Source of the DNA: Periweissella beninensis | Lineage (GTDB): Bacteria; Bacillota; Bacilli; Lactobacillales; Lactobacillaceae | Length of the DNA: 44,517 bases | Assembly (NCBI RefSeq): GCF_016908275.1 | Contig: NZ_JAFBDN010000012.1 | Span: 1-44,517, forward strand | Reading direction: 5' to 3' | In this document: positions 1 through 8,493 of the stretch, piece after piece | Layout: every line of letters starts with the position of its first letter | How positions within the stretch are numbered: position 1 is the first letter of the stretch | Made by a program: the position numbers and the translations under genes | The notes under the pieces: model-generated | The model's input: the letters and a program-made list of their open reading frames with translations, nothing else | Database searches by the model: none | What the model was told of the DNA's origin: nothing

Positions 1-47
1 TGATACTCAAGAATTGCATTAAGTTTTGTTTGTTGAGAAAAATACAT
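1..47 (-). CDS. Start of a CDS running off the left edge, possibly IS transposase orfA
   Basis: On the minus strand an ATG at 45-47 opens a frame with no stop to the window edge, reading MYFSQQTKLNAILEY. GAGGGG lies 7-8 nt upstream of the ATG and is also the 3' arm of the hairpin at 53-88, so folding of the RNA would hide the ribosome binding site. The short peptide is compatible with the N-terminal helix of an IS3-family OrfA helix-turn-helix protein, but 15 residues are too few for a firm call. Confidence 0.4.
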   Translation of the reverse strand, partial: MYFSQQTKLNAILEY

Positions 48-52
48 AAGAA

Positions 53-88
53 AACCCCTCGATTGGATTTACTCCAATTCGAGGGGTT
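53..88 (-). terminator. Hairpin with U-rich tail on the minus strand, downstream of dsdA
   Basis: Arms AACCCCTCGATTGGA (53-67) and TCCAATTCGAGGGGTT (73-88) pair with one bulge and a 5-nt loop. On the minus strand the stem is followed by TTTTCTTATG, so it can end transcripts coming from dsdA, while also covering the ribosome binding site of the next minus-strand ORF. It resembles the palindromes at 8308-8357 and 27653-27712. Confidence 0.6.
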
Positions 89-195
89 CAGTTCAGTTAA
101 GTAAAAATTAGCATGGTTTTTTTATTTAGTATTCATTGATTTTTGAACAAAGGTATATATCTTAAGTGTAGTGGATTAATATTAGCGGATGCTTT

Positions 196-1503
196 TTACG
201 CTTTAATTTGCGAACTGTATTTATAATAATTGTCTTGTTCGGCAAGTGGAACCATCGCACCGCCCGTTGACCAAACAACATGAGTGGCATTTTGCGCAAG
301 TAATGTAAATTCTGGATTATTCATGATATTGAGATAGCCCTTAAAACCAACCGTTGAGGAAGGCTCAATAGCAATATTTTCAGTATCCTTTAGTAATTTT
401 AGAAATTTAAACATATTGTCATCATCGCAAGTTGCAATCCCTGATAAAAGACCACGCATAATATTACCAACAATGACAGAAGGGCGACCAACCGCTAGAC
501 CATCGGCCCTAGTTTTACCATCAATACCAATATCATAGACTGATATATCATGATTTAACTTAGTAGCCATCCCTAGTAAAACTGAAGGAATGTGGGTTGG
601 TTCAACAAAAACTGGATAAACATGTTCACCAAAGCAAGTTTTTAAGCCAAAAGCAATACCAGCTGGTGAGCCGCCAACACCGGCTGGTAAGTAAACAAAG
701 AGGGGATGCTGACTATCAATAGTAATATTTTGTTCTTTTAATTGTGCTAAGAGGCGTGGTCCAGCAACTGAGTATCCTAAAAATAAATCAGCAGATGCTT
801 CATCATCAACAAAATAGCTAAAAGGATTATGCATAGAACTATGACGAGCAGCTGTAATTGCATTAGAAAAATTATCATTATAAATAATTACTTCTGCACC
901 ATTTGCTCTTAACTTTTCAACTTTCCATTTAACTGCATCTTGCGACATATGAATAATAGCTTTAAAACCCAAAGTGCTAGCCATTAAACCCACACTTAAG
1001 CCCAAATTACCAGTAGATGCAACTTCAATGGTATACTGGCTGAAGAATTTTTTAAATTTAGGTGAATTAAAAGCTAAATAATCGGCTGTACGATTGAAGT
1101 CAAGATGTTCAATGGCTAATTGCTCAGCAAATTTAAGTACCTCATAAATACCACCGCGTGATTTAACTGATCCAGAAATTGGCATTTTATTGTCTTCTTT
1201 GAGAAATAGTTGACTATTGGTTGTTTTATTAAGTAAGGCATTTTGCATCTTGGGAATTGGTGTTAGAGGAGATTCAATAATGCCATTATCTGTATCTTTG
1301 AAGACGTTGGCTAAATAAGGTGCAAAGCGCTTAAATCGATTTACAGCTGCTTGTACATCACAATAGTCAAAGGATAGTTTATAGGGTTTACCGTAATCTG
1401 GATTTTGCCAAAATAGTTCATTGTAACTTTGAAGTTGTTTGATAATAGCTTGATTTTCGATAGTATTTACAAAATCAGCTAGTGAACTTTTTGTCATAAT
1501 CAT
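196..1503 (-). CDS. dsdA: D-serine dehydratase (D-serine ammonia-lyase)
   Basis: The 435-residue product matches DsdA, a fold-type II PLP enzyme that deaminates D-serine to pyruvate and ammonia in the cytoplasm. The motif SGSVKSRGGIYE places the Schiff-base lysine at about residue 114, and a glycine-rich phosphate-binding loop (PAGVGGSPAG) follows around residue 275. Length is normal for the family. The start at 1503 has AGAGG about 10 nt upstream; a second in-frame ATG at 1497 is less well spaced. The gene is divergent from cshA, with no partner gene next to it. It probably detoxifies D-serine or uses it as a carbon and nitrogen source. No dsdC-type regulator is visible nearby. Confidence 0.93.
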   Translation of the reverse strand: MIMTKSSLADFVNTIENQAIIKQLQSYNELFWQNPDYGKPYKLSFDYCDVQAAVNRFKRFAPYLANVFKDTDNGIIESPLTPIPKMQNALLNKTTNSQLFLKEDNKMPISGSVKSRGGIYEVLKFAEQLAIEHLDFNRTADYLAFNSPKFKKFFSQYTIEVASTGNLGLSVGLMASTLGFKAIIHMSQDAVKWKVEKLRANGAEVIIYNDNFSNAITAARHSSMHNPFSYFVDDEASADLFLGYSVAGPRLLAQLKEQNITIDSQHPLFVYLPAGVGGSPAGIAFGLKTCFGEHVYPVFVEPTHIPSVLLGMATKLNHDISVYDIGIDGKTRADGLAVGRPSVIVGNIMRGLLSGIATCDDDNMFKFLKLLKDTENIAIEPSSTVGFKGYLNIMNNPEFTLLAQNATHVVWSTGGAMVPLAEQDNYYKYSSQIKA

Positions 1504-1623
1504 AAATAATTAACCTCTTTTTTTAAATTTAGGATTATTATTTAACTTTTAAGAAAAAACAGCAAGATGATATGTCGTGAAAACTAACATCACTAATTAA
1601 ATCCTAATTCTTGAGTAAATAAC

Positions 1624-1652
1624 TTGCTATCTATTTTAAAGCAAAGTATACT
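1624..1652 (+). promoter_or_regulatory. Promoter of cshA
   Basis: TTGCTA (1624-1629), a 17-bp spacer and TATACT (1647-1652) fit a vegetative sigma-A promoter. Transcription would start near 1659, giving an untranslated leader of about 110 nt before the TTG start at 1768. The leader holds a small hairpin around 1707-1723 (CGAAA...TTTCG). Long leaders are common on cold-regulated helicase genes, but no specific cold-shock element is claimed. Confidence 0.65.
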
Positions 1653-1767
1653 TGTAAAGTTATATATGTTGTTAGTTGAAATTAGTTCAGTTTTTTTGCG
1701 TAATATGCGAAACGGATTTTTCGTAGCAGATTTACAATACTATTTTCAAACAAATGGAGGAAAAATT

Positions 1768-3324
1768 TTGAAATTTTCAGAACTCGGTCTTTCACAAGAC
1801 TTGTTAACAGCCATTGAAAAACATGGCTATGTAGAAGCTACCCCTATTCAGGAAGAGACAATTCCACTTACTTTAAAGGGAATTGACGTTATCGGACAAG
1901 CCCAAACTGGTACTGGTAAGACAGCCGCTTTTGGTTTGCCTATTCTTGAAAACATTGATCCAACTGCAGGGTTACAAGCGTTAATCATTTCACCAACGCG
2001 TGAATTGGCTATTCAAACGCAAGAAGAACTATATCAACTGGGTCGCGACAAGCGTGTTAAGGTTCAAGTAGTATATGGTGGTGCCGATATTCGCAAGCAA
2101 ATTAATGGCTTGAAAAATCGTCCACATATTCTAGTTGGAACACCAGGTCGTCTTTTAGATCATTTAAATCGGCAAACATTGAAACTAGATTCAATTAAAA
2201 ATTTGGTACTTGATGAAGCTGATGAAATGTTAGACATGGGATTCTTAGATGATATTGAAGCAATCTTAAAGAAAATCCCTGATCATCGCCAAACAATGCT
2301 ATTTTCTGCTACAATGCCACCAGCTATTAAGCGGATTGGTGTGCAGTTTATGCATGAACCTAAGCATGTTAAAATTGAAGCAAAGGAATTGACAACTGAC
2401 TTAGTTGATCAATACTACGTGAAAGCAAAAGAATTTGAAAAATTTGATGTTATGACACGTTTCTTTGATGTTCAAAATCCTAAATTGACAATTATTTTTG
2501 GTCGGACAAAACGCCGAGTAGATGAATTAGCACGTGGTTTGGAATTACGTGGTTATCGAGCTGCTGGTATTCATGGTGACTTGTCTCAACAAATGCGAAT
2601 GAAAGTGCTTCGCCAATTTAAAAATGGTGAACTTGATATTTTAGTGGCAACAGATGTGGCTGCACGTGGTTTAGACATTAAAGATGTAAGTCATGTTTAC
2701 AACTATGATATTCCACAAGACCCAGAAAGCTATGTTCACCGAATTGGCCGAACTGGCCGCGCTGGTGCTCATGGAACATCACTTACGTTTGTAGCACCAA
2801 TTGAGATTGACTACTTACGTGATATTGAAAAGTTAACTAAAAAACGGATGTTACCACTTAAGCCACCAACTAAGGAAGAAGCTTTAGCCGGTCGGATTGC
2901 TGTGGCAACAGATGCTGTGGAAGCAATTATTGCTAAAGCGGATACAACTTCGATTGAAGAACAGGTTAATAACTTGGTAAATCAATATGATGCGGAAACA
3001 TTAGCTGCAGCATTGTTACGTTCAGCTGCACGCCCTGGTGCAGAGGATGTCCCAGTTAAGATAACTCCAGAACGACCATTACCACGTAAGAAGGGTGGTA
3101 ATGGTGGTAGCCGAAGTGGTGGCTTTAACCGTAATCGTCGCAATGGTAATGGTGGCGGTCGTGGCCGTGGCGGTGATCGTCGTAACGGTAGTCGCGAAAG
3201 TCGCGATGGCGAACGGCGGTATGGCGAAAAGCGGCATGCTAATGGTTCACGATCAAATGATCGGCGTAGTTCACAAAGTCGCAATGGACGCCATGCATTT
3301 ACAATTCATGAAAATAATGATTAA
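1768..3324 (+). CDS. cshA: DEAD-box ATP-dependent RNA helicase CshA
   Basis: This is a DEAD-box RNA helicase of 518 residues, involved in RNA turnover, ribosome assembly and cold adaptation. Motifs appear in order: Q motif (GYVEATPIQ, about 20-28), Walker A AQTGTGKT (45-52), PTREL, TPGRLL, DEAD (149-152), SAT, then ARGLDI and HRIGRTGR in the second RecA domain. After about residue 440 the tail becomes basic and rich in Gly, Arg, Asn and Ser (RNA-binding, unstructured). I chose the TTG start at 1768 because GGAGG lies 7 nt upstream and the family N-terminus MKFSELGLS begins there; the open frame extending upstream to 1624 has no ribosome site and overlaps the promoter. It has its own terminator. 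Confidence 0.95.
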   Translation: MKFSELGLSQDLLTAIEKHGYVEATPIQEETIPLTLKGIDVIGQAQTGTGKTAAFGLPILENIDPTAGLQALIISPTRELAIQTQEELYQLGRDKRVKVQVVYGGADIRKQINGLKNRPHILVGTPGRLLDHLNRQTLKLDSIKNLVLDEADEMLDMGFLDDIEAILKKIPDHRQTMLFSATMPPAIKRIGVQFMHEPKHVKIEAKELTTDLVDQYYVKAKEFEKFDVMTRFFDVQNPKLTIIFGRTKRRVDELARGLELRGYRAAGIHGDLSQQMRMKVLRQFKNGELDILVATDVAARGLDIKDVSHVYNYDIPQDPESYVHRIGRTGRAGAHGTSLTFVAPIEIDYLRDIEKLTKKRMLPLKPPTKEEALAGRIAVATDAVEAIIAKADTTSIEEQVNNLVNQYDAETLAAALLRSAARPGAEDVPVKITPERPLPRKKGGNGGSRSGGFNRNRRNGNGGGRGRGGDRRNGSRESRDGERRYGEKRHANGSRSNDRRSSQSRNGRHAFTIHENND

Positions 3325-3359
3325 TAGACTAGGTTTGTACTAGGATATTGGTCTATAAT

Positions 3360-3401
3360 AAAGAGACTAGATCAAGTGTTATTTTGACCTAGTCTCTTTA
3401 T
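3360..3401 (+). terminator. Intrinsic terminator after cshA
   Basis: AAAGAGACTAG (3360-3370) pairs perfectly with CTAGTCTCTTT (3389-3399), with TCAA/TTGA pairing inside the loop, followed by a modestly T-rich stretch. It separates cshA from acpS. Confidence 0.8.
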
Positions 3402-3539
3402 CTATTTAATTGCTTATTTTAAGGAATAAAAATTAAATATGAATTTAACTGATTTGGCTAGATGATACTAGTCTTTTTTATAGATTAGTTAATAATTTAA
3501 GTGGTTTTTAAGTAAAAAAGCGAGTAAAGTAGGAGCAAG

Positions 3540-3899
3540 ATGATTTTTGGAATTGGAATTGATATTACAGAAATACAAAGAATCAGTGATTTGTATCGGC
3601 GACATCCACAGTTTTTGTTGGATATTTTGACGGCCACGGAACAAGGACAATTCAACCGATTAAAGAATAACCATGCAATTGAATACTTAGCAGGCCGTTT
3701 TTCGGCTAAGGAGGCTTATAGTAAAGCATTTGGGACAGGTATTGGTAGTAAAATAACGTGGTTGGACATTGAAATTATTAACAATGAGCAGGGCAGGCCA
3801 ATCATAACCAAACAACCATTTAGTGGTGATGGTCATATTTCGATTAGTCATACTAAAGACTTAGTAATGACAGAAGTTATATTGGAAAATCGTTCTTAA
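3540..3899 (+). CDS. acpS: Holo-[acyl-carrier-protein] synthase
   Basis: AcpS moves 4'-phosphopantetheine from coenzyme A to apo-acyl carrier protein, activating it for fatty acid synthesis. The 119-residue product has both family signatures: GIGIDITEI with Asp8 and FSAKEAYSKAFGTGI with Glu58, the Mg2+ ligands, plus the C-terminal GHISISHT. Length is typical. AGGAG lies 4-5 nt upstream of the ATG. It leads the cluster acpS-alr-mazF, an arrangement common in Bacilli. Confidence 0.95.
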   Translation: MIFGIGIDITEIQRISDLYRRHPQFLLDILTATEQGQFNRLKNNHAIEYLAGRFSAKEAYSKAFGTGIGSKITWLDIEIINNEQGRPIITKQPFSGDGHISISHTKDLVMTEVILENRS

Positions 3900-3976
3900 A
3901 ATAGAATGTATTTAACGGAGCCAAATTCGAATAACTTAAAGATGAAGGTTTGATATTAGGTGAGAGGTTTTAAAAA

Positions 3977-5113
3977 ATGGCAATTGGAAATCATCGTCCA
4001 ACTACAATTACTTTAGATGGACAGGCATTAGTACATAATATAGAAGTAGCCCGCAAACAATTTGCAAAAGATACCTATTTATTTGCAGTTGTAAAAGCAA
4101 ATGCATATGGGCATGGTGTTAAGGAAGTTGCGGCCTTAGCCAAAAAGGCAAAGGTTGATGGCTATGCAGTAGCAATTTTAGATGAGGGACTTGAATTAAG
4201 GGATTTAGGATATAAAACTGACACAATTTTAGTTTTGGGTATCACACCACCAACACAAGTTTTATTAGCAGCAAAATATGGTATTTCATTGACTGTTGGT
4301 GATATTAGCTGGTTAGAAACGGCAACAACGTTTTTATGCGAACAGAATTTGGCACCACTTAAAGTACATATTGCAGTTGATACCGGTATGGGACGTATTG
4401 GAGCGCGAAATACTGATGAATTATTAAATATGATTGAGTTTATTGAAAAACAACCCAATTTATTTGAATTTGAAGGGTTGTTTACGCATTTTGCAACAGC
4501 TGATGATGATAATCCAGAGTATTTTAAAAAACAATTAGCAAATTGGCAAACGGCATTAGCAGCTGTGAAAAACTTGCCAAAATTTGTGCATGCAGCGAAT
4601 TCAGCAGCAACGCTTTGGCACAATCAAGACGTGTATACGAATGTAATCCGGTTAGGTGCTGGCATGTATGGGTTTAATCCATCAGGGAAAACGTTAGGGG
4701 CACCAAACCTACAGCCAGTTTTATCCTTACAAAGTGAAATTGTCTTCGTAAAAAAGGTACCGGCAAATACTAAAATTAGTTATGGGGCAACATATGTAAC
4801 TAAGAAAACAGAGTGGATTGCAACCTTACCAATTGGTTATGCCGACGGCTATTTAAGGCGGATGCAAGGTTATAAAGTATTGATAGATGGGGAAACTGCT
4901 GAAATTGTAGGGCGTGTAACAATGGATCAAATGATGATCAGACTAGCCCGTTACTATCCAATTGGAACAAGTGTGACTTTAATTGGGGGAAGTCAAGGAG
5001 CTTACTTAGGGGCTGTTGATTTAGCAGAATATGCTAAGACAATTCCGTATGAAATTGTAACAAATTTATCATCGAGAATAAAACGCGAGGTTAAAATGGA
5101 TGACAGTAAATGA
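3977..5113 (+). CDS. alr: Alanine racemase
   Basis: This PLP-dependent racemase interconverts L- and D-alanine, supplying D-Ala for peptidoglycan and teichoic acid. The 378-residue protein has [12 protein letters not shown] with catalytic Lys40 and ISYGATYV with the second catalytic base Tyr269, followed by the C-terminal beta domain ([17 protein letters not shown]). The start has GAGAGG about 8 nt upstream. Its 3' end overlaps mazF by 14 nt. It is expected to be essential unless the cell has another source of D-alanine. Confidence 0.96.
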   Translation: MAIGNHRPTTITLDGQALVHNIEVARKQFAKDTYLFAVVKANAYGHGVKEVAALAKKAKVDGYAVAILDEGLELRDLGYKTDTILVLGITPPTQVLLAAKYGISLTVGDISWLETATTFLCEQNLAPLKVHIAVDTGMGRIGARNTDELLNMIEFIEKQPNLFEFEGLFTHFATADDDNPEYFKKQLANWQTALAAVKNLPKFVHAANSAATLWHNQDVYTNVIRLGAGMYGFNPSGKTLGAPNLQPVLSLQSEIVFVKKVPANTKISYGATYVTKKTEWIATLPIGYADGYLRRMQGYKVLIDGETAEIVGRVTMDQMMIRLARYYPIGTSVTLIGGSQGAYLGAVDLAEYAKTIPYEIVTNLSSRIKREVKMDDSK

Positions 5114-5549
5114 TATCAAACGGGGTGATATTTTTTATGCCGATTTATCGCCGGTAACTGGTTCTGAGCAAGGGGGTACTCGACCAGTTGTAATAATTCA
5201 AAATAACATGGGGAATCATTATTCGCCTACAGTAATTGTGGCCGCAATAACGGCACGAGCATCGAAAACTAAATTACCAACCCATGTATTATTGGCAACA
5301 GCAGAAGGAATTGCTAAAGACTCAGTGATTTTGCTAGAACAATTACGAACAATTGATAAAAAAAGATTAAAAGATCGGGTTGCACATCTTGATGATGAGG
5401 TAATGACTAAAGTTGATTTAGCATTAGTAGTTAGTTTAGGTTTATTAGCTGAACGTCCTAGCTATAGTGATGTTAATACAACAACAGAACACATTGTAGT
5501 TGTTGACCAAAATAATTACGACAATAAGAGTACAAAAGAAGGAGAATGA
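5100..5549 (+). CDS. mazF: MazF/EndoA-type mRNA interferase
   Basis: The N-terminal 115 residues match the MazF/PemK/EndoA ribonuclease fold: [24 protein letters not shown] at the start, then VVAAITAR and a central strand ([14 protein letters not shown]). Such enzymes cut single-stranded mRNA at short motifs and are normally held by an antitoxin. The start ATG lies inside alr (14-nt overlap; GCGAGG about 8 nt upstream), so translation is probably coupled. In Bacillus subtilis a small antitoxin gene sits between alr and ndoA; there is none here. A polar tail of about 30 residues (from about 120) extends beyond the usual EndoA length of near 116. Confidence 0.88.
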   Translation: MTVNDIKRGDIFYADLSPVTGSEQGGTRPVVIIQNNMGNHYSPTVIVAAITARASKTKLPTHVLLATAEGIAKDSVILLEQLRTIDKKRLKDRVAHLDDEVMTKVDLALVVSLGLLAERPSYSDVNTTTEHIVVVDQNNYDNKSTKEGE

Positions 5550-5551
5550 TA

Positions 5552-6454
5552 ATGAAAACAGGGACCACGATTATTACATTAGATAATGGCTATCATTTGT
5601 GGACGAATACACAAGGTACCGGTAAGATTCATCTATTAGCGTTACACGGCGGGCCAGGTGGCAATCATGAATATTGGGAAGATACCGCACAACAATTAAT
5701 TGGTCGTGGGTTGGATATTCAGGTTCATATGTATGATCAACTTGGCTCATGGTATTCAGATCAACCTGATTACAGTAATCCAGCTAATGCAGCGTTATTA
5801 ACTTATGATTACTATATTGATGAGGTTGAAGAAGTACGTCAAAAATTAGGATTAGATAATTTTTATTTAATTGGTCAAAGTTGGGGAGGCGCCTTGGTAC
5901 AGTTGTATGCCCTTAAATATGGGCAACATTTACGAGGAGCAATTATTTCTTCGATGACTGATAATATTGAAGAATATGTAACTTCAATTAATGAACGGCG
6001 TGAAACCACATTAGCACCGACGGCAGTTGAATATATGAAACAAATTGAGAAGGCGGGAAACTGGCAAGATCAACAATATCAAAAGTATGTTGATATTTTA
6101 AATGCTGAATTTGTTGACCGGCGACAACCAGTGGTTACACAACATTTGATTTCAACGATGGCTACTGATGTTTATGGGCCGTTTCAAGGTGATAATGAAT
6201 TTGTTGTCACTGGAAAATTACAAGAATTTGATTTACGTAATGAAATTCAAAATATTAAAGTACCAACATTAGTAACTTTTGGTGGGCATGAAACAATGCC
6301 AGTAGCAACCGCAAAAAGGATGGCCCAGCAAATACCAAACGCTCGGTTAAAAATCACACCAGATGCAGGCCATCATGCGATGATGGATAACCCAAAAGTT
6401 TACTATGATAATTTAGCTGAGTTTATAAATGATGTTGAAAATAATAATATTTAG
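5552..6454 (+). CDS. pip: Proline iminopeptidase-type alpha/beta hydrolase
   Basis: The 300-residue product is an alpha/beta hydrolase of the peptidase S33 (proline iminopeptidase) group, which removes N-terminal proline from peptides in the cytoplasm. It shows the oxyanion motif HGGPGG (32-37), nucleophile elbow GQSWGG with Ser110, a helical cap, and the terminal histidine in DAGHHAM. The ATG at 5552 is preferred over the overlapping ATG at 5546 because AAGGAG lies 7 nt before it but only 1 nt before the other. It follows mazF directly. Substrate is uncertain: S33 members also include other amidases and esterases. It would fit with PepX and Opp in using proline-rich peptides. Confidence 0.82.
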   Translation: MKTGTTIITLDNGYHLWTNTQGTGKIHLLALHGGPGGNHEYWEDTAQQLIGRGLDIQVHMYDQLGSWYSDQPDYSNPANAALLTYDYYIDEVEEVRQKLGLDNFYLIGQSWGGALVQLYALKYGQHLRGAIISSMTDNIEEYVTSINERRETTLAPTAVEYMKQIEKAGNWQDQQYQKYVDILNAEFVDRRQPVVTQHLISTMATDVYGPFQGDNEFVVTGKLQEFDLRNEIQNIKVPTLVTFGGHETMPVATAKRMAQQIPNARLKITPDAGHHAMMDNPKVYYDNLAEFINDVENNNI

Positions 6455-6559
6455 TTAGAATAGCTTATTAAGTAAGACTTTAGTTGACTAAAAAACTAGG
6501 GGACAGGGCTGTTATATTAGCATGTATGTTGTTTCAAAGTAAGTGGGTGTTAAATTACG

Positions 6560-6653
6560 GAAAAAGGACTTAATTGAAGAGAACTCTCGATATCGAACCA
6601 AAATCCATTAGCGGGGGTGCACTTTAAATTTATAAAAATTAAGTCTTTTTTTG
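6560..6653 (+). terminator. Long-loop terminator between the hydrolase gene and birA, with an IS-end-like insert
   Basis: AAAAAGGACTTAATT (6560-6574) pairs with AATTAAGTCTTTTTTT (about 6638-6653) with one wobble pair, ending in seven T. The roughly 63-nt loop is unusually large and carries CCATTAGCGGGGGTGCACTTT (6605-6625, split here as a single half-repeat), which matches one arm of the palindromes at 8308-8357 and 27653-27712. The loop also contains GAGAACTCTC and CGATATCG. It probably ends the acpS-alr-mazF-pip transcript. It might also control entry into birA-bioY, but no alternative pairing was found. Confidence 0.5.
6605..6625 (-). repeat. Single arm of the ACCCCC-type palindrome family
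   Basis: On the minus strand this reads AAAGTGCACCCCCGCTAATG and continues GATTTTGG. The arms at 27653-27712 and 8308-8357 have almost the same core (ACCCCCGCTATTGGATCTTGG and ACCCCCACTATTGGATTTGGG). No matching second arm is present here. It could be the remnant of an IS150-like right end. Confidence 0.5.
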
Positions 6654-6748
6654 TTGTGTAAAATTTTATGTTACTGAAAAAAAGTTGCATAAAGATTATT
6701 TTTTGTTTATATTTTAAGTCAACCAATAGAAAAATAAAGGTGACAAAA

Positions 6749-7711
6749 ATGCGAGCAAGAATTATTAAATACTTAATGAAGCATAGTAATGAATATATTT
6801 CGGGGGAACAGATAGCACATGATTTAAAAATAAGTCGCAACGCAGTTTGGAAAAACATTGGTTTGTTAAAAACATTGGGGTACCAAATTGAGAGTCAGCA
6901 TCGGCTTGGCTATCGTTATATTGGCATGCCCAATTTAGCAGCAGTAGTAATAGAAAATAGCCTTTCACATAGTGTAGATGTTTTAACGTTTGACGTGTTA
7001 GCGTCGACAAATAAATATGCGAAGCAAATGGCCTTGGAACACTTGCACCAACCAACGGCAATTATTGCTAACCAACAGACCAGTGGATATGGCCGATATG
7101 GGCGACATTTCTACAGTCCAGCAGACACAGGTTTATATCTAAGCTTAGTTGTACCAATAAAAGCACTTAAGTTTAATGCTGGCTTATTAACGACTGGCAT
7201 TGCAACAGTTGTAGCGCAAGTGCTTGAGGTAAATTATGGAATTACGGTGGGCATAAAATGGGTTAATGATTTAATCTATCACAGTAAAAAAATAGCCGGT
7301 ATCATGACTGAAGGGCTAACTGATTTAGAGACTGGTAACTTAGACACTGTAATTATTGGGCTAGGATTGAATCTAGGACAAATAAATTTTCCGAATGATT
7401 TAGATGATAAGGCTGGATCATTAAATTTAGGTGATATTGACCGTAATTTATTAGCAGCGCAAATCATTGATGAAATACTAACATTAATGAATAATTACTT
7501 AAAGGCTGAATTCATGGTCAAATACCGAGAATTATCAATTATTATTGGCAAGCACGTTGAGCTAAATCGACAAGGAGAGTTATTAGCGGGAATTGTTGAA
7601 GATATAGATAATAATGGAGCCTTAATCTTGAAAACGCATAATGAATTAATCAAGGTAAATAGTGGTGAAATAAAGAAAACGACAATAGTTGATGGAGAAT
7701 ATAATGGTTGA
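6749..7711 (+). CDS. birA: Bifunctional biotin-protein ligase / biotin repressor
   Basis: This 320-residue group II BirA joins biotin to carboxylase carrier domains through biotinyl-AMP and can repress biotin genes. The N-terminal winged helix (residues 1-65, with SRNAVWKNIGLLKTLGY) is DNA-binding; the catalytic domain carries the biotinyl-AMP loop QTSGYGRYGRHFYSP and GIKWVNDLIYHSKKIAGIMTE; a small C-terminal SH3-like domain follows. The ATG at 6749 is chosen because AAAGGTGA lies 5-8 nt upstream; the open frame back to 6668 is Lys/Ile/Phe-rich and has no ribosome site. It overlaps bioY by 8 nt. No clear BirA operator was seen upstream. Confidence 0.93.
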   Translation: MRARIIKYLMKHSNEYISGEQIAHDLKISRNAVWKNIGLLKTLGYQIESQHRLGYRYIGMPNLAAVVIENSLSHSVDVLTFDVLASTNKYAKQMALEHLHQPTAIIANQQTSGYGRYGRHFYSPADTGLYLSLVVPIKALKFNAGLLTTGIATVVAQVLEVNYGITVGIKWVNDLIYHSKKIAGIMTEGLTDLETGNLDTVIIGLGLNLGQINFPNDLDDKAGSLNLGDIDRNLLAAQIIDEILTLMNNYLKAEFMVKYRELSIIIGKHVELNRQGELLAGIVEDIDNNGALILKTHNELIKVNSGEIKKTTIVDGEYNG

Positions 7712-8243
7712 GCAAAAACAAACAAAACTAAGAGGCTTGATTTTAGCAGCCCAATTTGCAATTATTTTAGCAATTTTTGCGCAAATTACGATTCCATTTG
7801 GAATTGTTTCGTTAACGGGACAAACCTTAGCGTTAGGGCTTTTTGCAACAATTGCTAGTCCATGGATTAGTACGAGTGCGGTAGGTGTCTATCTGCTATT
7901 AGGAATGATTGGGCTACCGGTTTATGCAGGTGGGACTAGTGGTATTACGGTTTTATTTGGCCCAAACTGGGGATATCTATTTGGCTTTTTAGCTTATACA
8001 TTAATTGTTGGCATGCTGATGAAAATATCAACTAGTTGGTGGAATATTGCTTTAAGTAATGTTGTTGGAGCATTGACACAATTATTTATGGGCGCAATTG
8101 GCATTGCTACTTGGAATCAACTAGCTTTAGGCAGTGTTATCAAACCAGCAATGCTTGTATTTATACCAGCTGCAATTGTAAAAATAATCATTATCGTGTT
8201 TGTTACAAGAATAATCATAAAAAAATTTGGAATTTTTAATTAA
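7704..8243 (+). CDS. bioY: Biotin transporter BioY (ECF substrate-binding subunit)
   Basis: BioY is the membrane S-component that binds biotin for uptake, usually with shared EcfAAT energy-coupling subunits encoded elsewhere. The 179-residue product is strongly hydrophobic with about six membrane segments and the family motifs VSLTGQTLALGLFA and LLLGMIGLPVYAGG. The ATG at 7704 lies inside the end of birA, with GGAG 6 nt upstream, indicating translational coupling; the earlier TTG/ATG at 7689/7692 lack suitable spacing. birA and bioY without biosynthetic genes suggest a biotin auxotroph that salvages the vitamin. Confidence 0.92.
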   Translation: MVEQKQTKLRGLILAAQFAIILAIFAQITIPFGIVSLTGQTLALGLFATIASPWISTSAVGVYLLLGMIGLPVYAGGTSGITVLFGPNWGYLFGFLAYTLIVGMLMKISTSWWNIALSNVVGALTQLFMGAIGIATWNQLALGSVIKPAMLVFIPAAIVKIIIIVFVTRIIIKKFGIFN

Positions 8244-8307
8244 TATACTGGCAGGTTAAAATATAGGTGTGGAAAATAGTTATTAGATAGTAGTAATTTA
8301 TGACCAT

Positions 8308-8357
8308 AAAGTGAACCCCCACTATTGGATTTGGGACCAATAATGGGGGTTCACTTT
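8308..8357. terminator. Bidirectional terminator made of an IS-end-like palindrome
   Basis: Arms of 21 nt (8308-8328 AAAGTGAACCCCCACTATTG... and 8337-8357) match at 20 of 21 positions around an 8-nt loop. It lies between convergent bioY and pepX and has A and T runs on both sides, so it can end both transcripts. Its core matches the palindrome at 27653-27712. The 250-bp gap 8244-8493 holds nothing else that I recognise. Confidence 0.75.
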
Positions 8358-8493
8358 AGTTCGGTCTTGTTAAGCTGTGATTATATAGCCAATTAGTTTT
8401 GATATCTATGCACTTGTGAAAATACTAGATAAGTAGGCCTCACTATCTTAACAACGGGATACTAATAATAATTTGAGTAATAATATTTAAAAA

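Larger units (their letters stand above)
1..95 (-). mobile_element. Probable left end of an IS3/IS150-type insertion sequence (partial)
   Basis: Read on the minus strand from about position 95, the sequence begins TGAACTGAACCCCTCGAA, then folds back in a hairpin (arms 53-67 and 73-88), then gives a ribosome binding site and an ATG at 47. From memory, IS150-group elements of lactic acid bacteria have ends of the type TGAACTGCACCCC...TTGGA followed by a hairpin and orfA, and this looks similar. The rest lies outside the window, so neither the other end nor a target duplication can be checked. It could instead be an ordinary terminator followed by an unrelated gene. Confidence 0.35.

Noticed and set aside
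3095-3343. Val/Met-rich ORF inside the end of cshA
   Set aside because: It is a frame-shifted reading of the Gly/Arg-rich codons of cshA, has no ribosome site and no family.
6654-6748. BirA operator (TTGTTAAC-type inverted repeat) before birA
   Set aside because: No inverted repeat of that form is present; the sequence is only AT-rich.
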